A stretch of DNA of 64,000 bases from Chrysogorgia sp. JL179-B06 (Eukaryota > Cnidaria > Anthozoa > Scleralcyonacea > Chrysogorgiidae): positions 966,501 through 1,030,500 of the forward strand of contig JAYKKM010000148.1 of the NCBI GenBank assembly GCA_035772405.1. Reading direction: 5' to 3'. The position numbers and the translations under genes are program-made. Numbering within the stretch: the first letter of the stretch is position 1; the number at the start of each line of letters is the position of its first letter. Below the pieces are notes generated by a model, which made no database searches, was not told the DNA's origin, and saw nothing but the letters and a program-made list of their open reading frames with translations. Of the stretch, positions 55,101 through 64,000 are shown in pieces.

Positions 55101-58100
55101 AGGATTGTCTTTGGTCATAATTAGTGTTATTGTTTTCTACGAGAATAGTTTTGTTTACTTGGATTACCATTGTTAAGCCCGTTTGTTAATCAGAAAGTCA
55201 AAAATTGGAAATTATGATTTTTTTTCAATGTTTTCACTAACTTTTAGTCATCGTCAGGGATTATTCCTGATGTCACAGGCAGTGGTTAATGTGTGTGGGG
55301 TTTTAATGTTTAAAGTGTCTCACTTGATACCCAGAAAGTACGGCAATGCAACTGAAATACAGTTCTATTAAAGAATAAATTGTCACCTAGACTCACGAGG
55401 GAGCCAAGGGCAGACCCTCAATAGATCACAAGGTACTTCATGCTCACATGCTGAGCAAGAGAAGTGAATATGAAGAAAATGACAAGTAAAATAAAAGTCA
55501 CCGATAAAACATTTTTAAAGAAGTACTCCAGTCAAAATAAAGTGAGGTTCATATAAAAGATCCTACCTATTTTAGGATATTTCCAAAGTTTCTCGTGTTA
55601 ATTCAATTTGGTTAAACAAACTTTGAATATGAGCGATTTGAACGTCGCCATATTGTCTTTTTGAAATTAAAAAATAACCTGCAAATACAACCGTCATGCA
55701 TATTGAAGTGCAGTCGATATGAGGTAGCTGTATTCACAGGCTACTTAGAAAGTTGCATTCTGATCTTTTAAGATACTTTGCTTTATTAAAATTAGGTTTT
55801 ACAGACGTTTATGGATAAGAAGGACAGTTTTTACTCTATTCATCAAATAGGTATGTTTATTGGTTTATTAAACAGTACAACCAAGTCGTATAACCACAGC
55901 CAACCAACCAACCAAATCCATCCACCATCCATCCACCCACCATCCATCCAACGATCGATCCGTTCTTTCTGTCCATTCCCTCCATTTATTCCCTCCATTT
56001 ACCCTCTATTCTCCCTCAACGTACCATCTATCCAGCCCACACATTTAACCACTGCTTCCTTGTTCCCCACTTTACATGTCCATATTGCCTTCTTTTATGT
56101 GTTGATGGAAGGAGGGACAGAAAATCACAGAATGATGTAATGTTTGCGTGCATAATTATAACAATACAGTAAGCTTTAGTATCTCAATGTTATACATGTA
56201 AATGTCCTTCTTTTTCGAAATTAGCTCAGATGGGTGCTTCTGAAGGCAAACCCATCGGCAGTTGGTTTGGACCCAATGCTGTTGCCCAAGCTCTCAGGTA
56301 GAGTATCAATTTCACCTCAAGCATTGTGTTAATACAAAAACTGTGTTAACTTAGCATGCGAGTAGAGCCTTAGTTTCCTTAGTTTCCCATTCCCACTAAG
56401 GAAAAGCGAGATAAGAACCTGGGTACGAGGTTGAAGGAAAAGAAGGCTCTGCTTGCAGGGTAACAGTTACTATACTAAAACCTCAAAGTCAGAATAATAC
56501 CGGTCGAAGGATGAGGGAGGAAGTTAAATATTTTTTAAAAAGGACTTCCATGAACTTTGGCATTAGCCTCCTCCGCAGGCAACTCTGTGGCTTCTTTTTT
56601 CCGAGTCAAATCGCTTTCAAGGTTGTACGAGCAATGTTTTGGCTGGGATTACAGGGAAGTATAAGGGAAAAGAAGCCACAGAGTTGCCTACGGAGGAGGC
56701 TACTTTGGCATCTTTCTGCCATCTTGGACATTCCATCGATGTTTTTTCGAACGTATACCATATATATATACATATATATATATTAATAACGCTATATATT
56801 ATCTTACAAACATTACTAATTTATATCAGTTTGATGCTACGTTGGGAAATTATTTGTTGCTTATGGCTCTTTAGCTCAGTGGTGAACTTTTCTTTATTTG
56901 TTGCTCATCTTATTATAACCCACTAAAATGACCACCTACAGCATACATACATTTATGTTGTCTTAAGATCTACCAAAATAACTACCTACAACATACATGT
57001 GTTATAGGACTCGCCAAAATAACCACCTGTAGGTGGTTATGTATGTTGTAGGTAGTATTTTGTTGTAACACCACCAACAACATACATGTATTCATGATGT
57101 CTTAGGACCCACCAAAATAACTACCTACAACAAAATACCACCTACAACAAAATACCACCTACAACCAAAATATCCACCTACAACAAAATAACCACCTTTA
57201 ACATGCATGTATTCATGATGACTAGGACCAACCAAAATAACCACCTACAACGAAATACAACCTACAGCATATATGCGTTCATGATGTCTTAGGACCCACC
57301 AAAATAACCACCTACAATAAATTATCACCTACAACATATATATGAGTTCATGATGTCTTAGGACCCACCAAAATAACCACTTACAACAAAATACCACCTA
57401 CAACATATATGCGCTCATGATGCTTTAGGACGCACCAAATGACCACCTATATACAGTATACATGCGTTTATGTTGTCTTGGGACCTATAGCTGAGAATGC
57501 CAGGGAAAAGCTCTACTAAATAAAAACAACACTGTTCACCGCAGTTGTCGAACGAATCTTAAATTCTCTATGATTAAAATCATTTTTTGCGAATCTTTCG
57601 TATTTCATGATATACAGTAAAAGACAGATTTATCGGCCAGTTTAACTTTCGAACGTCGAACTTGAGCCGAATCTGATTCCTTTGTTCAAAGTTATTTGCG
57701 TTAGATTCAGCTGATCACTTACCTTTAACTTGTTACCTATATCTTTTTATCGTCTATATTTTAGAAAACTGGCATTATTTGATAATTGGAGTAACATCGC
57801 TATACATATTGCAATGGACAATACATTAGTTATAAATGATATAAGTATGTTTTGAAAACTATTTATCTTTCATAATATGTATGTTATAAGTATGTATGTT
57901 ATATACATAATATGTTATGTATAGTCAAATACATATATGAAAAAAGTGACTGCCCCCAAAACGCTCTAACATTTGAGCTATTGAGACACGGTCAGAACAG
58001 TGATTTCTCCATATATACATATTACTGATCTCCATATACATATTACTGATCTCCATATACATATTACTGATCGCCATATACATATTACTGATCTCTATAT

Positions 58101-60643
58101 ACATGATTATAAATCACTGACTTTTCTGACCGTGTCTCAATAGCTCAAAGGTCAGAGCGCCGAAACGTTGATTCAGAGAACCAAAGGTTCGATTCCCGGT
58201 TGGGGCAGTCACTTTTTCCATATATGTATTTGACTATATTAAATCCTCTGTAATATTGATTATAATATGTATGTTGTAATATATACATAATATAAGTGTG
58301 TTTTGAAAACTATTTATCTTTGATAAGGATTGGATGAAAATATTTTTTACATACAAAAAGAATGATTTTTTTATTCATATTTAGAATCTGAAAATTATTA
58401 AAAATTAAATTTAAGGACAAATGTTTAATTGCAACTTTTTAGGATGTTTATGTAAATTACCTTCGATTTCATCAAATAAAGAAGTCAAGGAGCTTCCCAA
58501 AAACAAAGACACTGAGCCATCGTCTACTAAAGTTAGAAATCGTCATCATAAACATCAGCCAATAAATGAAGAATCATGTAGTGATACATGTCTGCGAGAC
58601 TTGTCCTGGAAACCTTTACTTTTATTTATTCCACTTCGACTTGGCCTGTCTAATATGAATGTAGTGTACGAGTCTTCTCTAAAGGTATGTCATCATGTCG
58701 CCATGACAACGCCCTATTACTTTCGTTTTCCGCGTCTATATACGCAGAATGGAAGCTAATAGTATACTGTAAGTTTAAAGTGCCTATGAAACGTAAAATT
58801 CAACTCTTTTTTATGACCCACTTTGGTACTTCGAGTTGCGCTGGATATTATGGTGCTATCGGTTTTTCAATCACGGTACGGGAAAGTGCTTTTATCGACG
58901 TTCAAACATCGCTATTTTGATAGAGTCTGGGACCGAAGCAGCAGTCTACAGACGTCACACGTTAGATTCGTCGATAATATCGATATGTTTTTTTGTGGCG
59001 CTTGAATGCTTAGCTGTGGAAATATTACTGATGTTTGAGTTAGAGTCAACTTCCTCCTCCGAAAGCGAGATCAGTAATTAATTTTCATCTATCTAGAATC
59101 TATGCCGACTCTAACGTGTGACGTCAAAGAGGTGATTTGACCACGCGATGAGGTGGGACAAAATTTGTGTAATTTTTCCACTTTTACATAAAAAATAAAG
59201 CACTTAGTTTCCTTTGTCGTGATTGAAAAACCGATACCACCATAAGATTCAGCGCCTCGAGAAGTACAAAAATGGGTCATAAAAACAGAGTTGAATTTTT
59301 CGTTTCATAGGCACTTTAATAAGTTTTGCGTACAGACCCGGCTGGTTTTGGCGGGAAAATTTCTGGGCAGATTTGAAAACAAACAAACAAGATTTCGGTA
59401 CATTCGGTACGGAAAAGAATTCACTTGTTGTCTCAATGATTTTAAACAAAAATGCTAAAGAAATGAATACAAACCGAGACATGCTGTCATGGTTGAAAAC
59501 AAGCATGTAAACTTCTGAAATCACCAGCTCGCAAAACAAACAGCGTTAAAAACAACGAGAAAAGAACTGTAGGAGAGCTTGGAGTAGACAGACGATACAT
59601 GGACGATCAATTTCATATCCTGCGAAAAATGTTCTGAGTCCCCGTACAGGAATCGAACCTGCAATCTTCTGATTACCGGTGATACGCTCTAACCATTGAG
59701 CTAACAAGACTCCGCGTGCAGTGCATCATTGAATGTTACAATGATGTATACTGCCTACGCGGCAGTCACTATATATCAGAAATACTTAGATGTGTTGATA
59801 ATACACTGCTGTAGCGAATCTGTCTACATCAAGCTCTCTCATATTCAACACATGTGCAGTATATACGTTAACACATCCAAGCCTTACTGATATATAGTGA
59901 CCGCCGCTTATAGGCAGTACATATTATCAATCGAACCAGTATACATCATTGTAACATTCGCTTTCCATCTGAGTCTCGGTAGCTCAAAGGTGAGACTTAG
60001 AGCGTCTAACCGCGGCAATCGGAAGGTTACAGGTTCGACCCCTCAGAAACATTGTTTCTGAGAATACGAGCTTGACGATCGTCCATGATGTACCGCCAAT
60101 AAATTCCTTATTTCCTCGTTTGCTCGGTCTGTTCGCTGAAAGTATTTGTCTTAAGGGTTTGAAAGTATTTGTGTTCGGGTTTTCACACGGATGTCGCTCG
60201 GTCTGTATGAAAACCTCACGGGAAAATACTTTCCAATACTAGAAATACGCAATAACCCCTCGCCCACCTATCCCACACATTAGCTCCTAGTCCAAATTTA
60301 TCATATCAATAAAATGGAAAACCAGTCTACATTGATATTGGGTCATGCAATGTTCTGTTTATTATATTGAAATTGATGAAATAACCACGATGATAACTTC
60401 ATAAGTGAAGATAAAAATGATACCTTTACTGTTCATAGTATATATTCTGAATAGGAGAAATACTGCAGCTATATCATCGATATATCTATATATATATAAA
60501 GGTTGTTTGTACACAAATGATATACTTAGCAAACTAAAAAAAAACGTTCTTTTTAACCATGTAGAAATGTTTTACATTGAACCAATCTGTTGGTTGTATT
60601 GGTGGAAAACCTAATCATGCAGAATACTTTATTGGTTATTACG
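42823..60643 (+). CDS. ATG4: ATG4 autophagy cysteine protease, first nine coding exons (3' end beyond window)
   Basis: ATG4 cleaves ATG8/LC3 precursors and delipidates ATG8-PE. Exons: 42823-42937, 43234-43296, 47208-47306, 52439-52488, 55796-55850, 56225-56297, 57765-57844, 58443-58684 and 60565-60643. All introns are GT-AG and all phases fit. The start is [10 protein letters not shown], with a stop codon upstream in frame; [10 protein letters not shown] follows. Exon 2 gives [14 protein letters not shown]. Exon 3 gives [20 protein letters not shown] with the catalytic Cys in GWGCML. Exon 6 gives [17 protein letters not shown], exon 7 [20 protein letters not shown], exon 8 [14 protein letters not shown], and exon 9 [20 protein letters not shown]. 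The exon with the catalytic Asp-Pro-His is not in the window. The largest intron, 52489-55795, and the others hold many transposons. Confidence 0.93.
43763..44069. mobile_element. hAT-like MITE with 8-bp target duplication
   Basis: The ends are TAGGGATGAGCCGATAATCG and CAATCGGCTCATCCCTA. The octamer CTATACTG flanks both sides exactly (43755-43762, 44070-44077). There is no coding sequence. It lies in ATG4 intron 2. Confidence 0.85.
44070..45130. other. Intron sequence, no feature seen
   Basis: AT-rich part of ATG4 intron 2 after the MITE. No repeat or frame is supported. Confidence 0.35.
45133..46235 (-). mobile_element. Family 1 foldback/SINE unit split by a hAT-like insertion
   Basis: The left half (45133-45324) has the GGTGAAGGAAAATTTCGAGT arm and a minus-strand tRNA-like block with GCTTCTGTATAGCTCAGTGG and GGTTCAATTCC. 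The right half (46130-46235) resumes with GAGTTCTGTATATA and GGTGGTAAT and ends in the inverse arm. The tRNA-like A and B boxes are recognisable but too diverged for a functional tRNA. Confidence 0.65.
45325..46129. mobile_element. hAT-like element with N-terminal transposase remnant
   Basis: Ends CAGGGTTCGAATTAA and TTAATTCGAACCCTG are perfect inverted repeats, flanked by TAGTC on both sides. A minus-strand frame (45657-45427) encodes [20 protein letters not shown], then [13 protein letters not shown], a BED-like CxxC start typical of hAT-type transposases. The frame stops before any catalytic region. Inside the ends are GCGATGCA-rich repeats. Confidence 0.7.
47307..48905. other. ATG4 intron 3, first part; no feature seen
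   Basis: AT-rich intron. No coding exon, RNA or repeat was recognised. Confidence 0.35.
48908..48985 (+). repeat. Family 1 repeat arm
   Basis: CTAAGGATTTATGGTGAAGG, ATATACATTTTAAGACCAAA and CCGGGACCAG match the family 1 left arm. No right arm follows, so it is truncated. Confidence 0.6.
49155..49275 (-). mobile_element. Family 2 foldback with tRNA-like module
   Basis: GGTCAAATATATGTATA on the left pairs with the inverse ending TATATTTGACC on the right. Between them, on the minus strand, is GGTTCGATTCCCGGTTGGGG (B box) with GAGCGCCGATGCGTTGATTC upstream. The A-box part is cut short by a TA tract. Confidence 0.6.
49769..50000. mobile_element. Small MITE with AAAGGACATTGGCAAC ends
   Basis: The left end AAAGGACATTGGCAAC (49769-49784) and right end GTTGCCAATGTCCTT (49986-50000) are inverse. 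A single arm of the same family occurs at 52871. No coding sequence. Confidence 0.6.
50340..50430. repeat. Telomere-like TTAGGG-variant run
   Basis: GTAAGAGTTAGGGTTAGTAT, then GGGTTAGGATTAC and TAGGGTTAGGTTTGGGG, form an irregular run. Similar runs occur at 33780, 42586 and 51671, which suggests a dispersed repeat rather than a chromosome end. Confidence 0.5.
51056..51120. repeat. Short perfect-arm hairpin
   Basis: GCATCCGGCCTTTTGAAACC is inverted as GGTTTCAAAAGGCCGGATGC about 25 bases later. It may be a minimal foldback element. Transcribed in the intron, it would form a stable stem. Confidence 0.7.
51340..51480 (+). mobile_element. Family 2 tRNA-like SINE/foldback unit
   Basis: On the plus strand, AATAGCTCAGTGGTTAGAGC (A box) precedes GGTCCGATTCCCGGTTGGGG (B box) at normal tRNA spacing. 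The flanks TTTGACTGTTCATG and ATACATTTGACCAT are weakly inverted. The acceptor arms do not pair, so it is tRNA-derived rather than a working tRNA gene. Confidence 0.65.
51661..51805. repeat. Minisatellite of GGGTTAGAAAACTAATTAGG units
   Basis: About four irregular copies of a 35-45-base unit containing GTTAGGGTTAGAAAACT and AATTAGGCGGGGG. A related run is at 23750-23830, inside the TAGCCTCC element. Confidence 0.7.
52529..52833. mobile_element. TTAA-flanked MITE
   Basis: TTAAAGGGGCTATGTCACGA at the left end is inverted as TCGTGACATAGCCCCTTTAA at the right, with TTAA on both sides. The inverted match extends through CCTGGTTACTCAGC. It sits about 40 bases after ATG4 exon 4. A TTAA target is typical of piggyBac-related elements. 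Confidence 0.75.
53504..53590 (+). repeat. Three tandem 34-bp units
   Basis: The unit contains GTTCAGATCGTGACTAAATC and GTTCATTCGGGAAT, present twice in full and once in part, with no mismatches visible. Such identity suggests recent expansion. Confidence 0.9.
53660..55070. mobile_element. LINE RT region with internal inversion
   Basis: The minus-strand part (55057 to about 53940) encodes, with breaks, [48 protein letters not shown], the active-site area [15 protein letters not shown] and [16 protein letters not shown]. The plus-strand part (53665-53945) encodes the downstream region, [20 protein letters not shown] and LNQLQWLHV. The two meet head-on near 53940-53960. The order fits one LINE whose 3' half was inverted, or two joined fragments. 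It is inactive. Confidence 0.75.
56564..56702. mobile_element. TAGCCTCC-family MITE with 9-bp target duplication
   Basis: It runs from TAGCCTCCTCCGCAGGCAAC to GTTGCCTACGGAGGAGGCTA, with inverted arms of about 38 bp. The nonamer CTTTGGCAT flanks both sides exactly (56555-56563, 56703-56711). A 9-bp duplication points to Mutator-like mobilisation. It lies in ATG4 intron 6. Confidence 0.85.
56900..57485. repeat. Minisatellite of ACCAAAATAACCACCTACAA units
   Basis: Seven to nine irregular copies of a unit of about 60-75 bases contain ACCACCTACAACA, TACATGTATTCATGATG and TCTTAGGACC. A stretch near 57020-57060 is in inverse orientation. No coding value. Confidence 0.85.
57924..58239. mobile_element. 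Family 2 foldback with inverted tRNA-like modules
   Basis: GTCAAATACATATATGAAAA and GTGACTGCCCC on the left are inverted on the right as GGGGCAGTCACTTTTTCCAT. The right arm holds TCAATAGCTCAAAGGTCAGA (A box) and GGTTCGATTCCCGGTTGGGG (B box). The left arm keeps only the A-box side, because the B-box half is deleted. The centre has four to five copies of a 21-bp unit, ATATACATATTACTGATCTCC. Confidence 0.75.
58775..59319. mobile_element. TTAA-flanked MITE, copy 1 (545 bp)
   Basis: It begins TTAAAGTGCCTATGAAACG and ends CGTTTCATAGGCACTTTAA. Extended inverted arms include GGTTTTTCAATCACGGTA and, in inverse, GTCGTGATTGAAAAACC. TTAA lies at both ends. It starts about 90 bases after ATG4 exon 8. The open frames inside are shadows. 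Confidence 0.8.
59569..60095. mobile_element. Family 3 foldback with a tRNA-like module in each arm
   Basis: On the minus strand at 59635-59712, TTAGCTCAATGGTTAGAGCG and GCAGGTTCGATTCCTGTACG are good A and B boxes. On the plus strand at 59970-60045, GTCTCGGTAGCTCAAAGG and ACAGGTTCGACCCC are the partner copy. Between them, ACTGCCTACGCGGCAGTCAC and its inverse AGTGACCGCCGCTTATAGGC pair. TACATCATTGTAACATTC is also inverted. The acceptor ends of the tRNA-like blocks do not pair. Confidence 0.7.
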
Positions 60644-60654
60644 GTAAGTAATAT

Positions 60655-61151
60655 TTAAAGTGCCTTTGAAACGAAAACTTCAACTCTGTTTTTATGATCC
60701 ACTTTGGTACTTGTGGTGCTATCGGTTTTTCAATCACGGTACGGGAAAGTGCTTTTATCGACGTTCAAACATCGCTATTTTGATAGAAAACATTTCCGGA
60801 GTCTGCTCCAAAGCAGCAGAATAGTGATGTCACACGTTAGAGTCGTCGATAATATCGATATATTTATTGTAATGCTTAGCTGTGGAAATATTACTGATGT
60901 TTGAGTTAGAGTAAACTTCCTTCTCTGAAAGCGAGATCAGTAATGATTTTTTCATCTCTAGAATCTATGCCGACTCTAACGTGTGACGTCAAAGAGAGGT
61001 GGGACAAAATGTGTGTAATTTTTCCACTTTTACATAAAAAATAAAGCACTTTCTTTTGTCGTGATTGAAAAACCAATACCATCATACCGTAAGCCATTCA
61101 GCGCATCAAGAAGTACCAAAATGGGTCATGTTCGTTTCATACGCACTTTAA
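60655..61151. mobile_element. TTAA-flanked MITE, copy 2 (497 bp)
   Basis: Same family as the copy at 58775, with AAGTGCCTTTGAAACGAAAA on the left and GTTTCATACGCACTTTAA on the right. It inserted only 11 bases after the end of ATG4 exon 9, directly behind the GTAAGT splice donor. Confidence 0.8.
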
Positions 61152-61156
61152 AGAGT

Positions 61157-61802
61157 GAGTGTCAGGGTAGTGCTTTGCGCGCTTGTTTTCTTCTTGGCGG
61201 CCATTTTATGGGACGCCTATTTCAGTTCACAAACGAATCCGTCGATATTTGATCAATCCTTCTTATAAATTATCCATTTTCAAGTTTTCTAAGAAGTAAA
61301 TATACCTGAGTAATCAATTATTGTGATATTTTTCGTAAAATGATCATTTACTATAGTAATCTTTTCGATACATAGAAGCTGCTACGAGCGCTTCGCCTCC
61401 GAAGCGTGGAAGGCCGGGTTATGCTGCTGAAACAGCGCGAATAAGTTTGCGAATGGAAGTGTTTGATGAGTGACTGGTAAAGAAATATATTTTGTTTCTT
61501 CTGATGTTTTGTTCATTTAAATTTGCAAAGATTCAGGAACTAAAGCCATCCGGGCCAGCTTGTTCGTCAGAAACGGCGTTGCGCGCGGCCCGCAGTGGTT
61601 CACAAAAAAGCGAACCGCAACTGTTCAAATCGTCTTGAACATTAACTTCATAACGCCCCGAAGTCAGGATCGGACTCCAATTTCAACATTTCCAAATAAA
61701 TCTAGAGTTCACATGCAAATTATAGTTCTAACGATGCGATGCACTGCAATCAATGCGTATTAAAACAAAAACACAAGCGCGCAAAGCACTACCCTGACAC
61801 TC
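61157..61802. repeat. Inverted repeat, 33-bp arms
   Basis: GAGTGTCAGGGTAGTGCTTT and GCGCGCTTGTTTT at 61157-61189 are inverted at 61768-61802. The left arm begins right after the TTAA element. The interior has no supported frame. Confidence 0.7.
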
Positions 61803-62230
61803 TTTGAAGGGTACTCTAGTAAAATTACAAATGAAGTTCATATGAAAGATCTTACTGACTTTAGTTTTTTTCCAAAGTTTCAGCATTCGTATCAATTTAG
61901 TTATAAAGAAGATATGGCTAGTTGAAGTTGAAAATTTGAGGATTTTGACGCCAATTTGTTTTGAAAATATAACATTATTGAGTGCTTCTTTATCGGCAGT
62001 GAAGTTGTTTTGATGGCGATCAATAGTGATTGCTATTGTGAGTGCTCTTTGGAGGATAATTACTTGAAATAAACTATTTAGTTCCTTATGTGGGAATGTA
62101 GACGAGCTTCTTAGGCATAATATGAGATAGAAGCACTCTGTGACGTCATTTTTGACAAACAAATATGGCGTCGAAATTAGACAAACTCTCCAACTTCAAC
62201 TAGCCATATCTTCTTAACTTTTTTAAATTT
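61803..62230. repeat. Foldback remnant
   Basis: AAGAAGATATGGCTAGTTGA near 61905 is inverted as TCAACTAGCCATATCTTCTT near 62196. GTACTCTAGTAAAATTAC at the left end resembles AAGTACTCCAGTCAAAATAA at 55523, which suggests a dispersed family. No coding sequence. Confidence 0.55.
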
Positions 62231-62689
62231 AGATAGATAGGTAGATTTATCAACAAATTACTTTGCACTGAATTGCGTAATTTTATACATCAAGTAAAAA
62301 TAGGGATGGATTAAGCATGATCTGGTAGGGGGGGAGGGGTGCTCTGGTGTCGAGTTGTGGTGCGCACCCCCCCAGTAAATCCATCCCTGTGTAAAAAATA
62401 TTATATAGACCTAATAAAATATAATAATTTAAAAACTACCTACTGTACAGGTTTTTTACCTTCAAATATTTTATCTTCAATAATTCATTATATAACATGC
62501 TGCTGTGTATATTAAAATAATTTAAGAAGCTGTTGGTCTTTACGGCTGGGCGAGCGAAAGTTCTATTTCTTCTTCTTCTTAAAACTGAGGAGGCATTTAG
62601 GCAAAATGTCGTACAATTTACTATCTGCATTAGCCACTATAGAAGACAAAAAACTTATTTGTCAACATTTCCTGGTGTTTATTGATTGT

Positions 62690-63800
62690 TTTTAAATCAG
62701 GTTACGTTAAGGAGTCTTGATATGAAATACCAGGGTATATGATTGTAAGGACCCTTTTCTGGATGCGTTCGATATTGTTTTGTAAGTACTTTGGTAGTGC
62801 GTGATGAAAAACCGGACACGCGTAGTCCATAGTGGAGCAGATACAGGCGAAAATCGAAATAGTATTGGATAACCTTGGCACGCTTTAGCTGGACGAGGAA
62901 ATACAATCTAAGAGAAACTTTCGTAGCTTATTGTTGATAGTTAAGCCTATAAGAACTTTAATTCACACTTGGCTCAGACTCAATAGGACTACCCTCTATA
63001 CTGTGAGATATATACGGTGAATATATACCCTGTATACGGTGAGATCAAGGATTGTTTTTAAGATACTAATAATTACTTTCAAGGCTTTGCATGGCCAGGC
63101 GCCTGTTTATATTACTGATTTGCTAACTAAATATAAACCTACTCGTGCTTTGAGATCATCTGACATCTGCTACTTGAGCCAAAATCCAAAACGGTGACTC
63201 ATGGAGACAGAGCATTCTCGGTTGCAGCACCAAAACTGTGGAATTTATTACCACAGGAAATTAGAAGCTTTGAAATGTTAAGTTGTTTTAAGTCAGCACT
63301 TAAGACTTTTCTTTTTTAAAATTAATAGTTTTTTGTTCATGGTGGTAATATATGTAGTATAGGCTTTATCTTGTAATGAAACTGTAATTAATTTTATAAG
63401 TAACTTTAAGAATATATTGTTGTAAGAGCATTGAGACTATTGTATAATGCTCCTAATACGTCTTTTATTATTATTATTATTATTACACTGATGGCTGCAG
63501 GGAATGGGTCAGCTTGCCTCTTAGAGAAATTGATCACGAGTTGTTTAGATTTGTCACAGCTATACCTGAATTGATACTTGGTCAGCAGCTGACTGCGCTA
63601 GGGAGCTAGGGAGTTCTTATTTACTACTTCAGAGTACAGTATAGTGTTACTGTTATCTACATATTTCCAGATGTTAAAATTATTCCCGAGTATATAGACA
63701 AATCATTAATCATGATAAAAAATAAATTGATTATACTGATTGGAATGTGGTCAATTAAATCGAACGCTTTACGATAGTTGAAAAGAAGCATTCTAAATTC
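62690..63800. mobile_element. LINE fragments in mixed orientation
   Basis: On the minus strand at 62690-62940 broken frames give RVSGFSSRTTKVLTKQYRTH-type RT C-terminal sequence. On the plus strand at 63040-63320, RIVFKILIITFKALHGQAPV and FSVAAPKLWNLLPQEIRS form a LINE 3' end with an (ATT)n tail at 63465-63485. On the minus strand at 63490-63790 a decayed RT piece with KAFDLIDHI remains. All are inactive. Confidence 0.7.
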
Positions 63801-64000
63801 ATTAAAAAGTATTTCAATTCATTAAAGATGATCAGATAGTGTATTTCTCATTCTTATTATGTATAATCGCAATTTTCTGAATATAAAATGTTTGTTCATA
63901 AGTAAACCAAGTTGCAGGTGACAAATATGACATTTATTTAACAAAATAGCTGAGAACAAGCGAAACCGGGAAGTTGAAAAGGAACTGCAGTGGACTAAAA

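Noticed and set aside
57000..57480. CRISPR-like array of spaced repeats
   Set aside because: The units are irregular minisatellite copies with no unique spacers of constant length, and this is an animal genome.
59635..59715. Possible tRNA gene on the minus strand
   Set aside because: The anticodon and acceptor stems do not pair, and it lies inside a foldback element with a second copy in the other arm.

Overview
The window is animal genomic DNA, most likely from an early-branching metazoan such as a cnidarian. That inference rests on a CWCH2-type Zic gene, an intron-rich ATG4, CR1/L2-like LINEs, Penelope-like elements with hammerhead ribozyme sequences, and an AT-rich background full of MITEs. 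No species call is possible from the sequence alone.

Bases 1-16352 are a virus-like Polinton/Maverick (adintovirus-like) element. It is intronless, tightly packed and less AT-rich than its surroundings. Leftward genes are an integrase running off the left edge and a putative virion protein. Rightward genes encode a C-terminally anchored protein, a phage-collar/fibre-like protein with a possible lectin domain, an N-myristoylation-type protein (MGACIS start), a 46-residue basic protein and a Bro-N/VRR-NUC/zinc-finger fusion. Leftward again come a TK1-type thymidine kinase and a double zinc-finger protein. Rightward again come three small membrane proteins, a zinc-ribbon protein resembling VLTF3 and a protein-primed family B DNA polymerase. 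Next lie iterons, a terminal-like motif and a tiny zinc-finger ORF. A second, longer, full-length protein-primed polymerase follows on the opposite strand. Its 5' end lies inside a palindrome with arms of about 100 bp. I recognise no ATPase, protease or double-jelly-roll capsid gene here; those may lie to the left or be beyond recognition by eye. Most element genes carry a TATAA-like box only a few bases before the ATG, which suggests element-specific transcription.

Bases 16353-28620 are repeats: a hAT-like element containing a LINE 3' end, TA microsatellites, an apparently intact type I hammerhead ribozyme (19209-19254), foldback units with tRNA-like modules, several MITEs and LINE remnants. 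The one host exon found is the last coding exon of a thymidylate kinase (17767-17901).

Bases 28631-30115 hold an intact Zic transcription factor gene (minus strand, five fingers plus a ZOC-like motif). Bases 30116-42822 hold no gene I can support; they contain foldback elements, an inverted pair of broken Penelope-like elements and an 817-bp hAT-like element.

Bases 42823-60643 hold the first nine coding exons of ATG4, the autophagy cysteine protease. All splice phases are consistent and the catalytic-cysteine motif is in exon 3. The Asp/His exon lies beyond the window. Its introns are crowded with MITEs, several with clean target-site duplications. The last 3.4 kb are foldback repeats and LINE debris.
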